DNA of 64,000 nt from Heterocephalus glaber (GCF_000247695.1 NW_004624734.1:11543389-11607388), one strand, 5' to 3'; positions 10,600 through 24,630 are shown, counted from the stretch's first letter. A program made the numbers and translations. The notes: generated from the letters alone by a model not told the origin.

Positions 10600-11050
10600 G
10601 TCAATTTGTATTACATCCACAGAATATGTTTTATTTGCATGGTTGGATAACATTCAGCTATAATATGAATTATAATTTACATACTATATTGCTCACCTAT
10701 TTACAGTGGGTAATTCATTGGTTTTGGTATATTTAGATTTGTGCAACCATCACCACAATTGTTTTTAGAACTCTTTTTTCTTAAAAACAAAACAAAACAA
10801 AACCTTGAACCCCTTCCTTGTTACTTCCCAAGCTCACCACTCCTCAGCCTAAACCAAACACTAAACTACTCTCTGTACCTGTATCTTGGCCTATTCTGGT
10901 GTTAAATCATACAATGTGTGTTCTTGGTGACTAGCTTCTTTCACACAGTGTAACAGTGTTACCTAGGTTCATCCATATTGTAGCAAGTGTCAGTTCTTCA
11001 TTTTCCATTTTCAGGTATTTTATAAGAGATCATGCACACTTTTAAACATT
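10600..11050. mobile_element. Old L1-family relic
   Basis: Contains 'tgtgcaaccatcaccacaat', 'ggcctattctggtg' and 'ggttcatccatattgtagca', a common mammalian L1-derived block. I did not settle its orientation. Confidence 0.6.
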
Positions 11051-11989
11051 CTGAATGTATGGTTATATAAAATCTCTCTTTTTAAAAAATTTTTTTTCCA
11101 GTGTTAAGTAATCCTTGATTTGTGAATGGTCTTTTTTATCTTTCTTTTTTCTATAGATTTGGTTTAAAGTTTGTGAAACAGTATGAAATCTGTGATAAAA
11201 AATGTTACATGCATAAATTTAATCTCTACTGCCTGGTGAGTTATTAGTATCTTGGTTTTTTGAGAGCCTTCCAGCTGAATTGGGGTTCCAGTACAAAGTA
11301 GTTAGCAATCTAAATGAAGGGAAGCTGGATGCTGGTGTTTACAGGGCACCTTTCACACCATACTTCTTTTTACCTGAAGGACAGCCTGATGCCCAGTTGT
11401 CCAAACTATGACCAAGGAATCCTTCTTATGGGAAACTTGTTTATACTGACAGATACCTTGTGGACTTTATCTCACCCATGGCTAGTTTATGGCTACCTGA
11501 CCATTTTGCTGGTGGTTCATTGAATTTTATAGCATGTAACAAAAACCATGAAACTAATTCTGTTCCTCAATCTGTTTATGTATGGCAGTATTTTCCAATA
11601 CAGAACTAGAAATAAAAAGATACTTTTTTCCTCTCTTGATTAAATGACAGTTTAGATATGTTGGAAAACCTCTTTGATTATTAAACTCTTTTGATTTTAG
11701 AGAATTAAATACTTAAAGTGTTAGGTTTAAAAACGTTGAAAGGCTACATACCGCTGATTAGCCTAGATTACCTGGCAAAAATAAGGAAAATCCTTAGAGC
11801 CAAAAAAAGAAAACGAGAGGAGGAATCTAGAGAAGTAAATAAATAGAAAGCAGAGATTATGCTTGGGAAATCTACCAATCCGTTGTGAACTAGTTCTTTG
11901 GATTAAACACTTTCATACTTGATATAAGAGAGAGCATGTAAGGCTCCTAAGAAATAAAGACAATTACTATTCATTAAAAACTAAATGAA

Positions 11990-12075
11990 GGGCCAGGGAT
12001 TTAGCTCACTGGTTTTGCTGCCTGCTGCGCAACCACAAGGACCTGAGTTCTATCCCTGGTACCAAAAAAAAAAAA
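11990..12075 (+). mobile_element. ID SINE
   Basis: ID with A/B boxes and A12 tail; the flanks ctaaatgaag and ctaaaatgaag form the duplication. Confidence 0.92.
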
Positions 12076-12529
12076 CCTAAAATGAAGAAAAAACAGTATT
12101 ATCTGCAAATGAGATGAAAGGAAACTTTTCTGGCTCAGCATCAACTCTGGATGAAGGAAATAGAAATAAGCATTTATAGCTGTAAGCCAGATATCATGTA
12201 TGCATGTTTGGAGCTTGAATTTGTATGTATCGATATAATAGAAAGAAAGAAAAAAAGAAAAAATAAGTGTGAATTTAGCTTATTTCGTTCTGCATGTTCT
12301 CAGGTGTGTAGCAAAAGCAAATATAAATTCTCTTTGGAGCAATAAATTCTTAACCAGACCTTAAAGAACTACCAAGGAGTTTTACAGCTGTGATCTTACT
12401 ATTAAAAATTCAAGAAGCAAAGCATTATGGGTGAAATGGAAACAAAGCTGAATTAGATCCAAAGAGACTATTAGACTTACTGGATGTAAAATATGATACA
12501 AATACTTATATATTTATTTTTATTATTTT

Positions 12530-12587
12530 TTTGTGATGCTGAGGCCTTACCCACACTAGACAACCACTCTGCCACTGAGCAATCCAT
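12530..12587 (-). mobile_element. Old ID-like fragment
   Basis: Retains 'gatgctgaggccttac' and 'ctctgccactgagc', an antisense ID core. Confidence 0.5.
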
Positions 12588-12589
12588 TA

Positions 12590-12850
12590 ACTTATTTTTA
12601 ATTGACAAATAATTGTGTATATTTTTGAGCTGTAATGTAATGTTTTGATCTGTGTGTAAATTGTATAAAGATTCATTCAACCCAGTTAACATACTCATCA
12701 TCTCACTGATTTACCCTTTTTTGGTGAGGATGTTAAAAATCTGTTTTTGAAAAAATCTTGAAATATGCAATACATTATTATTAACTGTGGTCATAGTTCA
12801 TTGCAAGAGATTACTAAAATTTATTCATCCTATCTAAGTGAAACTTTATA
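12590..12850 (-). mobile_element. L1 3' UTR relic, antisense
   Basis: Matches the antisense L1M 3' UTR block (tgatctgtgtgtaaattgta ... aactgtggtcatagttca). Confidence 0.6.
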
Positions 12851-12959
12851 TTCTTCAATCAACATTAAGAACAAGATATGCTAAAAAGCAGCAACAAGGC
12901 ACATTAAAAAAAGAGATATACTCGCTACATAGCTCAGCATAATACCACTTGAACCAATA

Positions 12960-13830
12960 GTACTTCTATAAGTGAAAAAATAATTCAAATTATAGACATA
13001 ATGGATGGTTCACTAGCAGATGAGATGTAGATGAAGAGGGAATTAATAAATTGGAAGGTAGATTTGAGGAAAATATGCAGACTATAGGATGAAAGAAAAA
13101 GAGATGACATGTAAAAGAGATTAAGATATAGATAATAGAGAAGATATAAATTTGATATAAATTTCAGTTCCAGAAAGAGCTAACAAAAAGAAGAGATACT
13201 ATTCAAAGAAAAAAATAGCTGAGCATTTACTAGGATTGATTAAACATGAATTCTTAGCAAATACAGCATATCTCAAGCAGACAAAATAAATTCTTATGTA
13301 GATACATCAGAGAAAAACTGATGAACATGAGACAGAAACACCCAAAAAGCAGCTGGAGAGAAAAGATTTATTTATAAAGGGACAGTGATTAGATTAACAG
13401 CAATCATAACTTTTTACTTTTCAACAGCAACCATGGAAACTGCAGGATAGTGAAATAATGTCTGCAAAGTGCCCAGAGAAAGTAATTGTCAATCTAGAAT
13501 TGTATACCCAGAAAAATTAGTTTACAGAAGTAAAAGCAAAATAGATATTTTTAGACATATGGGAGCAGAGTATATTTTTCACCTAATGAAGAGTATAGAT
13601 CCTCATTAGAAAACTTTTTACATGACATACTTTTAGGGAGAAGAAAAATGATCCCAGGAGAGTTTCTGAGATACGAAAAGGACTGGTGAACAAACAAAAT
13701 GTAAACAGTACTAATTATGTGAAACCATAGTCATAATGTCTAATTTGTGGGGTTAAAATAACAAAACTGAAATATGGGACAAAATAGCATGTAATTTGGG
13801 AGGTAATAGGAATTAGTGTTCTGAGGTATA
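12960..13830 (+). mobile_element. L1 relic, sense
   Basis: Same L1M segment as at 3.5 kb: 'agcaaccatggaaactgcag', 'tctagaattgtatacccag' and 'cttttagggagaagaaaaatg'. No open frame. Confidence 0.6.
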
Positions 13831-14026
13831 AACTTTAACATGCATGTGAATCTTGATGTGTGTAAATTGCCAACGTAATAGAAAAGAGAAAACTTGCATA
13901 GTTCTACAACTGTTGATCAACAAAAGTAAAGATCTTTGCACTAGGAAACCACTTGGTACAGTTTCGAGAATGAGTTCTGCCAAACATTCAAGGCATACAG
14001 AATTTTATTCTTCTAAAAACTCAGAG

Positions 14027-14115
14027 GGTCAGGGATTTAGCTCAGTGGTTCCCACCACCTGCCTCACAAGTACAGGGTCCTGAGTTTGATCCGTGGTGCC
14101 AAAAAATAAAGAGTT
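14027..14115 (+). mobile_element. ID SINE
   Basis: ID with a perfect 12-base duplication aaaaactcagag (14015-14026 and 14116-14127). Confidence 0.94.
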
Positions 14116-15274
14116 AAAAACTCAGAGACCAGAAAAAAGGAGTTTATTTCCTCTAACTTGTTTTATGATGCTACTATAAGCTTGATTCCAAAAACATGTG
14201 AGAGTAGTAAGAGGGAGGAAAATTAGAAGCCCTTCTCCCATTTATCAGATTTCTAACATCAGATCTAAAAAATCAAACCTTGTATGTATTTTCTTTCAGC
14301 ACATTTAATACTTTAACTCATTATCTATCTTTCCTTTGGGTGGTTTGATCCCAGGCCTCTAAGACAGTTCTTCTAAAGTGAGGAAATAGCTCAGCTGTGA
14401 TGTTTTACTTCTGCATCTCCATTTCTGCTTATTCACTATGCTATAATGGGTCTATTGTTAGCCATGGATGCTGCTTTTCCTTCTTGTCAGTTGACAGTAT
14501 ACAGTTCTGGTGAAGAGTTGGAATAACTAAGAAATGTCATTGTAGATATTTCTGAATTTAAAATCGCAGTTTTGATGACTAAATGGAGTAGGTGGAAACT
14601 TTTATTATGAATATAATATCTCAATTTTTATTCAAAAATTTTACCACTAATCTTTTAGTTTCATTACCTTTTAAAGATATTTTTTTCAGCAATACTTGTA
14701 ATAATAGAAAGGCCTCATCAGATGTCTTTATGTGTCATATAAGGTTTTCTTTGGAAGTGAAATTAAAAACTTTTTTGATGAGTTAATTTTTGTACATTCT
14801 GAACTAGAAAAAATGCTCGTCATATACCTTGAAGACTTTGTGAAATATTGGAATGTAAAGGATCTATCTTTATATTTCATACTTACCTGTTCAGAAAAAT
14901 CTTTTATTCAGAGTATCCATTTGTTTCTTTTCAGCTGTCTTGTTTCCATTAATTTGTCATTAATCTTTTGATCACTTTTCTCAGCTAGAAACTTTGAAAT
15001 AAATTTTTATCCTAAGAAATCTTCTAATGTTTTTCATTAAAATCCACTTGGATTTGTCTTTGCTATTCTTTTCCTAGTGTCATCAGTCACTTGGTGTTAT
15101 GTATGAGTTATTATAAGAGATTTATCTGGTCTGCTTTCTGCTACTCTCTCTTCCATTTTATGCATTTTATACTATAATATTATAAACAATATAAAGCCTT
15201 GTTAGAATAAAATATAACATTATTATGTAATTCTCCCATTTAGGAATTTATGGTACTTTTTTTTTTTCCAGGTC

Positions 15275-15660
15275 CAAATTCTTGCCTGCCTTTCAGTTTC
15301 CCTTGTCTTTTCTCCGCAGCTACCCTGATATCCACCTACTTTCTGGTCCAGTTTATTTTCTCTTACTCCCCTACAATTCTGTGTACTTTCCCACTCTCTG
15401 ATGCCTTGCCTTATCTTATTTTCCCATCTGGAGTGTTCCTTCTATTTTCCAGCTGTCCAAATTCTGCCCAGATTGCTTCTTTCTCTTAATTGTTACACTG
15501 AGAGCCCTTCATGGAGAACTGAGCCCTGAGTTGTTCTCTGAATTTTCCTCCACATTCACTAGCTTCTTGTAAAGTGTAAGCTCCTAAGGTCATCCCTGTA
15601 TGTTCTTCCAGCCCTTTTGCCCTGCCAGAAAGTGGGCAATTGCCCAGCACAGAAAGCAGT
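15275..15660 (+). mobile_element. L2 relic, sense
   Basis: Pyrimidine-rich LINE-2 3' region ending with 'gtaagctcctaaggtcatcc' and 'gcccagcacagaaagcag'. Confidence 0.6.
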
Positions 15661-15880
15661 ATAATAATAATCTAACAAATATATAATTTCTGGTCTTGTG
15701 TCTAGAATTATTTTTCAGATTGATACTCGGAAGTCCAGGAAACAACTTTAGTGTATCATTTAGAGTTATTTGGTTTCATGATAAAATTTTGGATTATTTG
15801 TGAGAATAACAAGCCCATTTTATTTCCTTTCTGCTGTCTTCCTTGTATCCATTTTGCTCTTTGAGACATTTGTCCAAGTG

Positions 15881-16239
15881 TAGTCATGTCACCTAAAAGT
15901 AAGGTGTATATTTTAAGAAATATGTCATTAGGCAGTTCTGTCATTGTGCAGATATCAGAGTGCATTTATACACACCTAGATGACACAGTGTACCCCAGTC
16001 TGGGCTATCTGGTGTAGTAGACCACTGCTCCAAGGCTACAGACCTGCACAACATATTACTGTGCTGAATACTGTAGCCCATTGTAGCACAGTGGGTATTT
16101 CTGTTGTCTAAACATAGAAAAGGTACTGTAAAAATAAACTAGATTATAGAAAATTTTCAGCTCCGTTATCATCTTACAGGACCACAGTCATATGTGTGGT
16201 CCATCACTGACCAAAACATCATTATGTAGCTTGTGACTT
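15881..16239. mobile_element. Nonautonomous TA-type DNA transposon
   Basis: Shares with the element at 57210-57777 the 'agtcatgt' terminus and is flanked by AT-rich sequence. Internal blocks such as 'gaatactgtagcccattgta' and 'aaacatagaaaaggtactgt' belong to a common mammalian short transposon of Tc1/mariner-pogo type. It encodes nothing. Confidence 0.65.
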
Positions 16240-16499
16240 AAAAGAAAGTTTTTAAACCTATCTTTTGTGTGCACTGTTAGTAATTCTCGCCATGAAATGG
16301 AGCTTGCAGATCTCACCTAAAAGACTACTAGTCTCTTAATTTTCCTTATTCATCATATATGATCATGTATGTTGGTGAGCTGATATGATCTTGTCTTGCT
16401 ATCACAAAAAAGTTGCCATATACCCAAGGAAGGTACATCTGAGTTCTTTTACTCTTCCAATTTTGGTGCTTTCTTGGTTGTGGAGTACCTGGGAATGGA

Positions 16500-16720
16500 G
16501 AATCATTTAGAAGATCCAGGTTTAAATCCTGATAATATCACTGCCCATTTGATTTCTTTGAGTAAATCATATGAACTCTGTGAGCCCAGGTCTCTTGGTA
16601 TAACTTGGTAATGCCTGTTTCTGAATGTTGTTATAAGATTAGTGAGATAACGGATATGAAATCCCAATTACTAGATAACTATCAGTTGTGATTATTTATT
16701 GAACATGTAGCTCCATAGTA
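16500..16720 (+). mobile_element. MIR SINE
   Basis: Old sense MIR: 'gatccaggtttaaatcctga' to 'gtgattatttattg'. Confidence 0.6.
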
Positions 16721-17231
16721 AATTTGTAACCTAAATTGGAAACATTTTTTAGGGCTTACTCATTAGGAGGAATTATTAGTTACTTCATATAGTCACTTAC
16801 TTTATTAGCATCTTTGGAAATAATTTAAACTGAAGTGATATTTCTAATAAAAACTTGTGAAAAAATCTTGTAAATGAAATATTGATAATTTAAATTTTAT
16901 TAACATTTAAAAGACCTTCATTTGTATGTTACCTTAAAAGTAATATGTCAAATGAAAATGTTTTTTTCTTATTTTTTGTTTTCTTCTCAACTATTTAATC
17001 ATTTAGGTTCTGAACAGGTTAAGTCTTATACTAAAATATATATGAAAGAACTAATGTTTAGCTTTGCCTGTTACCTGGTAAATATTAAATGTTTTAGCCA
17101 TTATTTTGGAAACTGAATGAAAAAGACTCCAGCTTCTAAAACAGCAAATATAGTGCATTAGTAAGCTCTCAGATTAGCTTGATGCATAAGTAAATAGCAT
17201 TTCTTTACTAGCATTTAATTACAAAGCTTAT

Positions 17232-17616
17232 CTTAGTTACCGTCCTCATCACTGAGACATAATACCCTATATCCACAACTGTTTGTTTTGGCTCACGTTT
17301 TCAGTCCATGGTCTCCTGGCTCCAAGGCAGAAACGGCATGGCAGAAGGGCCTGGGCCGAGGACAGCTGCTCATCCCTGGCAGCCAGGAACCAGAGAGAGA
17401 AGTGAGGAGCTAGGAAGGGAGATGCACCCTTCCATCCCCGCCCCCCCCCACCCCGCCGACCCCTGTCTTCTGACCAGGCCCCACCTCCTAACAGCACACT
17501 CAGCCGGGATCAGTCCACAGATGAGCATAGTGCCCCCATGATCCAATAACCTTCCCAGAGCCCCTCCTCTGAGCACATGAGGCACTGGGGGCACATTCCA
17601 GAGCTAAACCATAACG
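17232..17616 (-). mobile_element. MaLR-type solo LTR, antisense
   Basis: Begins cttagttaccgtcctcatca and ends gctaaaccataac, with 'ttttggctcacgttttcagt' and 'gaccaggccccacctcctaa' internally. Similar to copies at 53247-53619 and 63514-63885, so it belongs to a rodent-amplified group. Contains a C-rich stretch at 17440-17458. Confidence 0.7.
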
Positions 17617-17664
17617 AGCCTAAGGTGGGTGTAGCAAGCACTCAGGAGCTACAACCATCAGAGG

Positions 17665-17865
17665 TCTTTGTGGTCTCAGGCTGTTCCTTTCTCATCTTTT
17701 ATCTGTGCTGCATCCAAAGTAATCTTTCTAAAGTGCAAATTTGATCATGTTACTTTTCTTTTCAAAACTGTTCACTCTACTTCCATTGCTCTTGATATTC
17801 ATTCATTCCCATGTATTGATTAAGAAATAGGTAGTGTTCTGGGTACTGAGGGTAGAGTAGTGAAT
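17665..17865. mobile_element. L2 relics
   Basis: The part 17665-17800 is sense L2 ('taatctttctaaagtgcaaa'). The part 17800-17865 ('attcattcattcccatgta') looks like an antisense L2 3' end. Confidence 0.5.
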
Positions 17866-18283
17866 ATCTTTTAAAAAAAAATCTTACAGATAAATATGCA
17901 AAATAACACCAGATCTGGTTTCATGTAATGTAGAATTATTTCTGGGTTTATAAAACTTTGAATTGAATGTCTGGCAAATTGTAGACGTCCTGAGTACTTT
18001 GCATACAGTAGAGTCTGATCATCTCTGTCTCTCTTGTCCTAGGGGTCTCTTTAAGTTCATTTTTTTCTTAAAATGTAAATTTATTTCTTAGCTAATCAAC
18101 AACAGGTCTTTTAAGTTACTCTGTGGAAATGCTGCTTTATCCAGAAGAGTCTATCTTTGGGCTGTTTACTCGAGCCTTAAGTGCCATCCTTGTCTTGTAG
18201 TCTGTGATATTTTTTCACTTATTCTTCCCAAACTCTGAAAACTCTCCCTCTCAGGATAGTTTGATGTTGGTTGCTGCTGTTGT

Positions 18284-18350
18284 TGTGCTGGAGATTGAAC
18301 CCAGAGCCTCGTGCCCGCTAGTGCTCTACCACTGAGCCACACTCCCAACC
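18284..18350 (-). mobile_element. Old ID-like fragment
   Basis: Antisense ID: 'gctggagattgaacccagag' and 'gctctaccactgagccacac'. Confidence 0.65.
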
Positions 18351-19832
18351 CCCACCCCTTTTTTATTCTTTCTCACAGTATACTTTTCAGAAACATTTCA
18401 TTTATTAAAGAAGATACACTTTCTTTCTCTTGGGTAATTTGCCCCTAGAGGGTGCTAGAAATTGCACTAGGTAATCAAAAGCCACTGCTACGCTTTGGTG
18501 ACATGATAGAAGGGCAAAAAACTTTGGTTGAGTCATGTAAAAGACTGTTTTAAATAGTATGATGACTTAGTCATCATTTGTCTTTTTATTCTTTTAAGTA
18601 TTTGGAAAATATCCCTATTAAAGTAGTACGTTTAAAAGCATATGGTCATTAAATTGTCAAAATTGTCATTCAAAAAATTTGTAATTTTGCATCTGTGTAT
18701 ACCCACTATGCCTTGTACTTCAGTACTTAAAAGCCTACAGTGTTTATGTAAATCCTAGAAGTTAAATGTTTGTGGTATTTTATGTCATAATCAAAAGATG
18801 ATGATAAAAGATGATTTCATATGAAGGTGTTGATTGTCATTGTCTCCCTAGTGTAAATATAATATTAATTATTGATGTTGTGTTAGGTCATATTAGCTAG
18901 AAGAGAGCTCAGGGCCAGGGATGTGGGTGCATGTGATTTATTCTCGGAGCTCTGCAGGAAAGCAAGAGTGAAGGAGATGGGATAGGTAGAAGACCCTGGG
19001 CAAGCATAGAATCTAAGCTGGGGTTGACCTTTAGCCGGAACTCATGGGCAGTATTGGACAAGAGTAAGGAAGCAGGCCTTTTGCACCTCTGTTAATCAGT
19101 GGGTTCAGTCTGCTTGAGCGGAGGTGAGGTAGAGAATGGTGGCATGTAACCTCCCAGGAAAGACAGAACTTGAGGCCATTCTTCAGAGATGGGGCAGCGA
19201 TGGGCCATTAGCATGCTTAGCAGCTGACTATGGGTGTACCAACCTGGAAGGGGAAGCTGGCAGGGCGCCGTCAGCCTATAGAGAGGGCACCTATAGCCCT
19301 GTAGAGAGTCATTAACTGCTGCAGCTAAGACATAACTATTTAGTTAAGCAAATAGCTTGATTGTTAAGCTAGAAACAGAAAATGGTTCATAAATATGCTT
19401 TGTAGTCTTTCCTTATTCCTTGTTTTTCCTGTATTTTTCTTAAGTAAGATCTGGTTATTAAATCCATGGATAGTTATCTCAAGTTTAGACCTGGTTTCAT
19501 TGCAACTTTTCTTCGTTTAAGCTAGACCTGTTTGATTTTCAGGTCATTTAGGACCAGGGATAAGGAAACAGCCTATGAATTACATATTTATCAAACAGAA
19601 GCAGCGATTCTTAATTGATTCTTGATAGTAATAGTTACCTTAATTGTACCTTAAATTTCAAATATTAGAAAATACGTATCTATAAAACAAGGTATTTCAG
19701 CAAAATTTCAATAGGTTTAAAATTAAAATGAAGAACTTACACTATTTAATGTAACTTTTTAAAGTAAGTCATTATTGTGAGGATTTATAAAATTTAGAAA
19801 ACCAAATTATCTAAGTTTCAAAAAATAAGACA

Positions 19833-20020
19833 GGCTGGCGTGGTGGCACATGTATGTAATCCCAGCACTCTGGGAGGCTGAAACAGGAGGATCACTAGCT
19901 CAAGGCCACCCTGGGCAACTCAGTGAGACCTTGTCTCAAAAAGATAAAAAGAGTTGAGGTTATAGCTCAATGGCAGAGTATCCCTAGGTTGGATTCCCCA
20001 TACAGCTAAATAAATAAATG
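19833..20020 (+). mobile_element. B1-dID composite SINE
   Basis: Complete B1 ('ggctggcgtggtggcacatg' to 'gagaccttgtctcaaaaag') followed by a dID half and a (TAAA)n tail. Confidence 0.88.
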
Positions 20021-20099
20021 AGACTGAATCAGCCCTGTGAGCTTTGGAGCTGTCTTTTTGGTCAGTAGTAGTAGGCTGAGCCTATGGCCCCTTCAGAAG

Positions 20100-20275
20100 G
20101 AAAAAAAAAGTGTATATTTATATAACATAAATAAGCATAAAATATATATAAAGCAGGAATTAGATATATACATATATATGCATGTTATTCTGGAATGATT
20201 CATTGTACTACATGGAAATAAAGTCATAAATATATTTTTATATAGTTGTATACTTACAAATACAAATGTGTATTT
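20100..20275 (+). repeat. AT-rich low-complexity region
   Basis: Interspersed (TA)n stretches with no other identifiable content. Confidence 0.7.
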
Positions 20276-20489
20276 AAATAAGTAAAAAGAGAAGTTAAAC
20301 TAATTAAAAATAGAGTACTCTTCTAATACTAAGAAAAATTGTGAACCCACATTATATTTGGTTAAATAAACTGATGCCAAAAGTAAAGAAATACAATAAA
20401 AATATGAACTTACAAACAGTAATTTTTTCTGAAATAATCTAAGATAGTCCATTTGTTTGTGTAGACATTTTTATAAAGTGCTATTACTG

Positions 20490-20705
20490 CTAGCATGGTG
20501 GTACATGTGTGTAAATCTCAGCTACTTGGGAAGATTAGGCAGGAGGATCAGCTAGGCAACTTAGCAAGTCCCTGTCTCAAAGTAAAATTTACAAAAAACC
20601 CCCAAAAAACAAGGTTAGGAATATAGCTCATTGGGAAAGCACTTGTTTAGAATGTGCAAGGCCCTGGGTTCAGTCTGAAGTACATGCACACACACACGCA
20701 AACAC
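20490..20705 (+). mobile_element. B1-dID composite SINE
   Basis: Diverged B1 half ('gctagcatggtggtacatgt') plus dID half ('aatatagctcattgggaaag'), ending in a short CA repeat. Confidence 0.82.
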
Positions 20706-21334
20706 ACGGTGCCATTGTTCTGGATTTAATTCAGTTTTACTTTTTAAATTAACCATGACTGACTTGCTTAACCATTTTAACAGTCAACAACAGCTGTAAG
20801 GTCCGATCAGAAATACAAATCTCAGTACATTTTCTCATGGGTGGTAATAGTCCCCAAGAAAAGACTTCGCTAATAAGAAGGTTGGAAATAAAAATAGTTG
20901 AGGAACTACCTATTTTTAATGTGTTTTGAAGTTGCCATATTTCAGGAGGTTTAGGAAATTTTCAAAAAATTAGAAACAAAGAGAGACAGAGAGAAAAGAA
21001 AAAAAAGAAAGAAATGAAAACAGAACAAAAGTCAGATTAAAAGAAAGTGAAATAGGTCTTATAGACATCAGGGATGAGGTAGATGTTGTAATTGAGTCTT
21101 AAATCTAACTCTAGGTTACTAAGACATTAGGAAAAAGAGAAAAATTCTTCAGCCTGTGTAATTACTTATTCTTTTAATGAAGGAGGCTACATAAATTCAT
21201 CTAGAATTGTAGCTTTCAAGCATTTTTTACTAGTATCCATAGCAAGAAATAGGTATGTTTTTGTGTTGCAATTCAATATATGTGTATACATTATGTATAT
21301 GGATATAAATATACCTGTATACTTTTTTTTATTA

Positions 21335-21540
21335 ATATTTGTATAGTGTTTGCTGTGTTCCAGGCACTATTCTAGATGCTTGTTTTAACTTATTTAATCC
21401 CCAAACCTTATGATATAGAAGTTTCTACTATCTCTAATGAAGAAATTAAAACACAGATATTTTAAATATTTTGTCAAAGGTCACATAGTAAATAGCATAT
21501 CTAGGATTCAGATTCATGCAATCTTGTACTAGATTGCTCA
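21335..21540 (-). mobile_element. MIR SINE
   Basis: Nearly full-length antisense MIR: 'ccaggcactattctagatgc' through 'caaaggtcacatagtaaat'. Confidence 0.75.
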
Positions 21541-22879
21541 GGTTTTTTTATAAACATGCTTCTATATATACTCATGTGTATATGTATAGAGTTAAAACAA
21601 ATGTCATGAAATATGCTTACTGTATTTTATTCTACTTCAGTTTTTTAAATTGCTTATTGGACCCACTGAATTGATATCATCATCCACCTATAGGTTGTAG
21701 CTCACACTGGAAAAAAAACACTAGTATAGAGACTTTTAACAAGCACTGAAGTTATCAAATGGGTCCTATATCATGGGAATTAAACAATAGCATGAAAATA
21801 GCATCTTTGACAACAGAAATAGATATTCTTGAAAACACATAATTACTTTTGATATAGTCTCTTTAAAAAGTGATAACACAAGATTAAGCCTCAACTTACT
21901 GAAGTATTTCTGTGTACAACTAGTTACTACTGTGGTCCAAGTGAGGTGTTCTGTTGATCTGGCTTGGCATAGATTTTAAAGAATTCACTGTGATGGACAG
22001 TAAGGGATCTTTTCAATCATGAAATTTAATCAGATGTTTGACGTGAGTCTTTAGAAGTACAAAATTATGGGTTGGTTTTACCATTGAACTCAGTATTTAT
22101 TCTTTTGTGCAGATTGTGTTTCAGTAGCCCTAAAATGAAGCTACTTCTTTAAGAATCCTTTTCAATGATGGTGGTTTTACTGGGACACTGATGTATGTAT
22201 TACCCTAGTGTTATTTACCAGGCGTATTTGGCTGGCATGAAGCTACTCAGTGAGAATGCCAATTTCTTTGGGCATAACATGAAATTTAGAATTTTAAGAG
22301 TGTATTTTTGCTGAGTTGCATTGCTGACAACCATTTCAGTTCCATTCCTAGGATGAATGAGCTTCAGAAAGGGAAGAGTGTGTGGTTATGAACAAGTGGA
22401 CTGATTGTCAGTGTTGGGAGCTAGTGCCGGGACATATCATGTATGGGAAGATGGACATCTTTCCCTAAGTTAAATTACATGTGAGAAAGAAATGTGCCCA
22501 GACATTGTAATTAGTTCTTTCATAGTTGTGGCAGATTACAAAATAGGGACCATATATAGTTGTCACTACATTAAGATGTTTTCCTATTCTAAAATGGTGG
22601 CAGCTAGGTTTCCTGAGTTCACTTTCACCAGGCAGTATAGCTAGGACTTAGATTTAATGTCAGAAGAGATGATTTCATCCCAATCCATTGCTCCATTTTA
22701 AAAGGGAAGAGCCAGCTATGGCTCTGTATTATGGATCTCAATTGCTAGATCCTTTTCCTAAAGACCCAGCTTCAACGTTAGGTCAAAATTATGAACTGAG
22801 GGGAAGGTATTTGGCAACACTCTACTTTTAGCCCTTTCTCTAGTTTTGTTTTCTTTTTCTTATTTGCTTGCTTAATCAT

Positions 22880-23300
22880 TTTTTTCATGCATTCAACATT
22901 ATTTGAATTTCTACAGTGTACCCGCTCCAAAGTAACTTGCTAATGATACAAAGTGAGTAAAATCAGACATGGTCTGTTATTTGTGGAATTCATAGTGTAG
23001 AAGTTAGACAATGAAGCAGTTACACAAAAAATATAAAATTACATTTCTGATAATTTCTATGATAGAGAAATGCATAGAGTTATGAGACCCTAAAAAAGGA
23101 GGAATTGCTTAGCTGGGAAGTCAGAAAAGGATGCTTGAACTGAGAGCTGAAGACGTTAGCAAGTGAGACCTTGGGAAAAATAGAAAGGGACAGATAAAGC
23201 CAGATATTTTAGAAACTTGAGGTCATGTTAAAGATGTTCTGCATCATTAACAGCAATGTTCAAGTGTTTTGAAGCAGAGGGGTTATACTTTTATCGAGTT
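22880..23300 (-). mobile_element. L2 relic, antisense
   Basis: Follows the antisense L2 3' region: 'gcattcaacattatttgaat', then 'gtgagtaaaatcagacatgg' and 'aactgagagctgaagacg'. Confidence 0.55.
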
Positions 23301-24630
23301 AGATGACCACAAAAGTCGTAGTTATCAGATTTGGGGTGAAAGGAAGCTGGGAGGCATAACAAGAAAGATTGATGAGTGCAGCACTATTTAACAAGATACA
23401 GTAGTAATAATCTAGAAGGATAAGAGGTTGAATGTCAGTGATGGTGATATGATTCTTAAGTTAGTAAAAACTCATGACATAGTTGGTACTTGTGGTTTAT
23501 CAAAGGAAGTTAATTCAAATTAGAATCATTAAAATGGATAGATACATACGTTAGAACATTTTTCATTGAAAATGTACACATTCCTTGCCAATCTTCAGAT
23601 ACAGACATAAGACTTTGAGAATAGATTCATAAACATTTTTTTATTTTGCATAATCCACATGTGTAATGCACCCACTAAAATGAACAGTTTCATATTCTTT
23701 AAAAAGGGAGAGCTTGACACATTTGAAATCATCTGAGTACAAACCCTTTTAGATTTCCCTTTTATAGTTATTTCACCCACACCTAATTTTTCAACAGTTC
23801 CTTTTATTTTAAATGTCTTACTTTTATCTAATCCTTTCAAAGCATTCAGCGTCATTTTTTCTGTCACATTCACATTTCAATGGTTTATATAATATTTAAT
23901 TATATAATAAAAATAACTTACCCAAGAAGCATAAACCTGGCTGGGCAACAGTGACTGGTATGAAACCTGTGAGGGAACTTGTCACAGGTGGTCAGGGTGC
24001 AGCTGAGGTGTTTACTGAAGGAAAGGGACATACAGTCTTCAGAACTGGCTAAATGGAAGTCACTCACGAGAATTTCTGCTGTTTTTTTTCTTAGAAGCAG
24101 CAGTTGAAGAACAATAATTTACGTTATCAGTTTGATGAGAACCCAGAGTGTGTCATGGCTAGCAAGCAATAAAAATAATGTCTATAATTTCAAGTAGCAC
24201 TAATAAGAGTTTGAGTGACAGAAAACAGAAGTTGCAGGGTGATTGTGCCATTCAGATCCCAGTGAGAGCTCCATAACTAAAGTTCAGCACCACAAGGAAG
24301 GATGTAAACCAGAAGCTTTCTGAACAATGCTTATTAATTTTTGTAGTTTATGCCACCTTCCTCCAGAATAATGCATGCAAACCTGTGTACTTACAAAGTT
24401 TTATGTGCATTTAATTACATTGCATTGTAAATTCATTGCTTTTACAGATAATGTACAAAAAATTTTGAAACAATTTGACCTCATTATCATTTTAATGCAA
24501 AAATTAAAGGCTACTTCCTGAACATTTTAATAAATTTAAATCTTATACATAAAGTGAAAAAATAAGCTTAATTATAACCCAAGTAAATTATCACAACAAG
24601 ATAGTTTTTGCTTGGCATAAAAAAGAAGTT
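23300..24630. other. Unassigned intronic sequence
   Basis: No interspersed repeat recognised. A 92-codon minus-strand frame (23595-23873) has no family I recognise and no supporting context; see the finding on 23.6-26.9 kb. Confidence 0.5.

Noticed and set aside
17308..17594. Overlapping frames rich in Pro/Gly/Arg around 17.4 kb
   Set aside because: They come from the C-rich part of a MaLR-type LTR, not from a gene.
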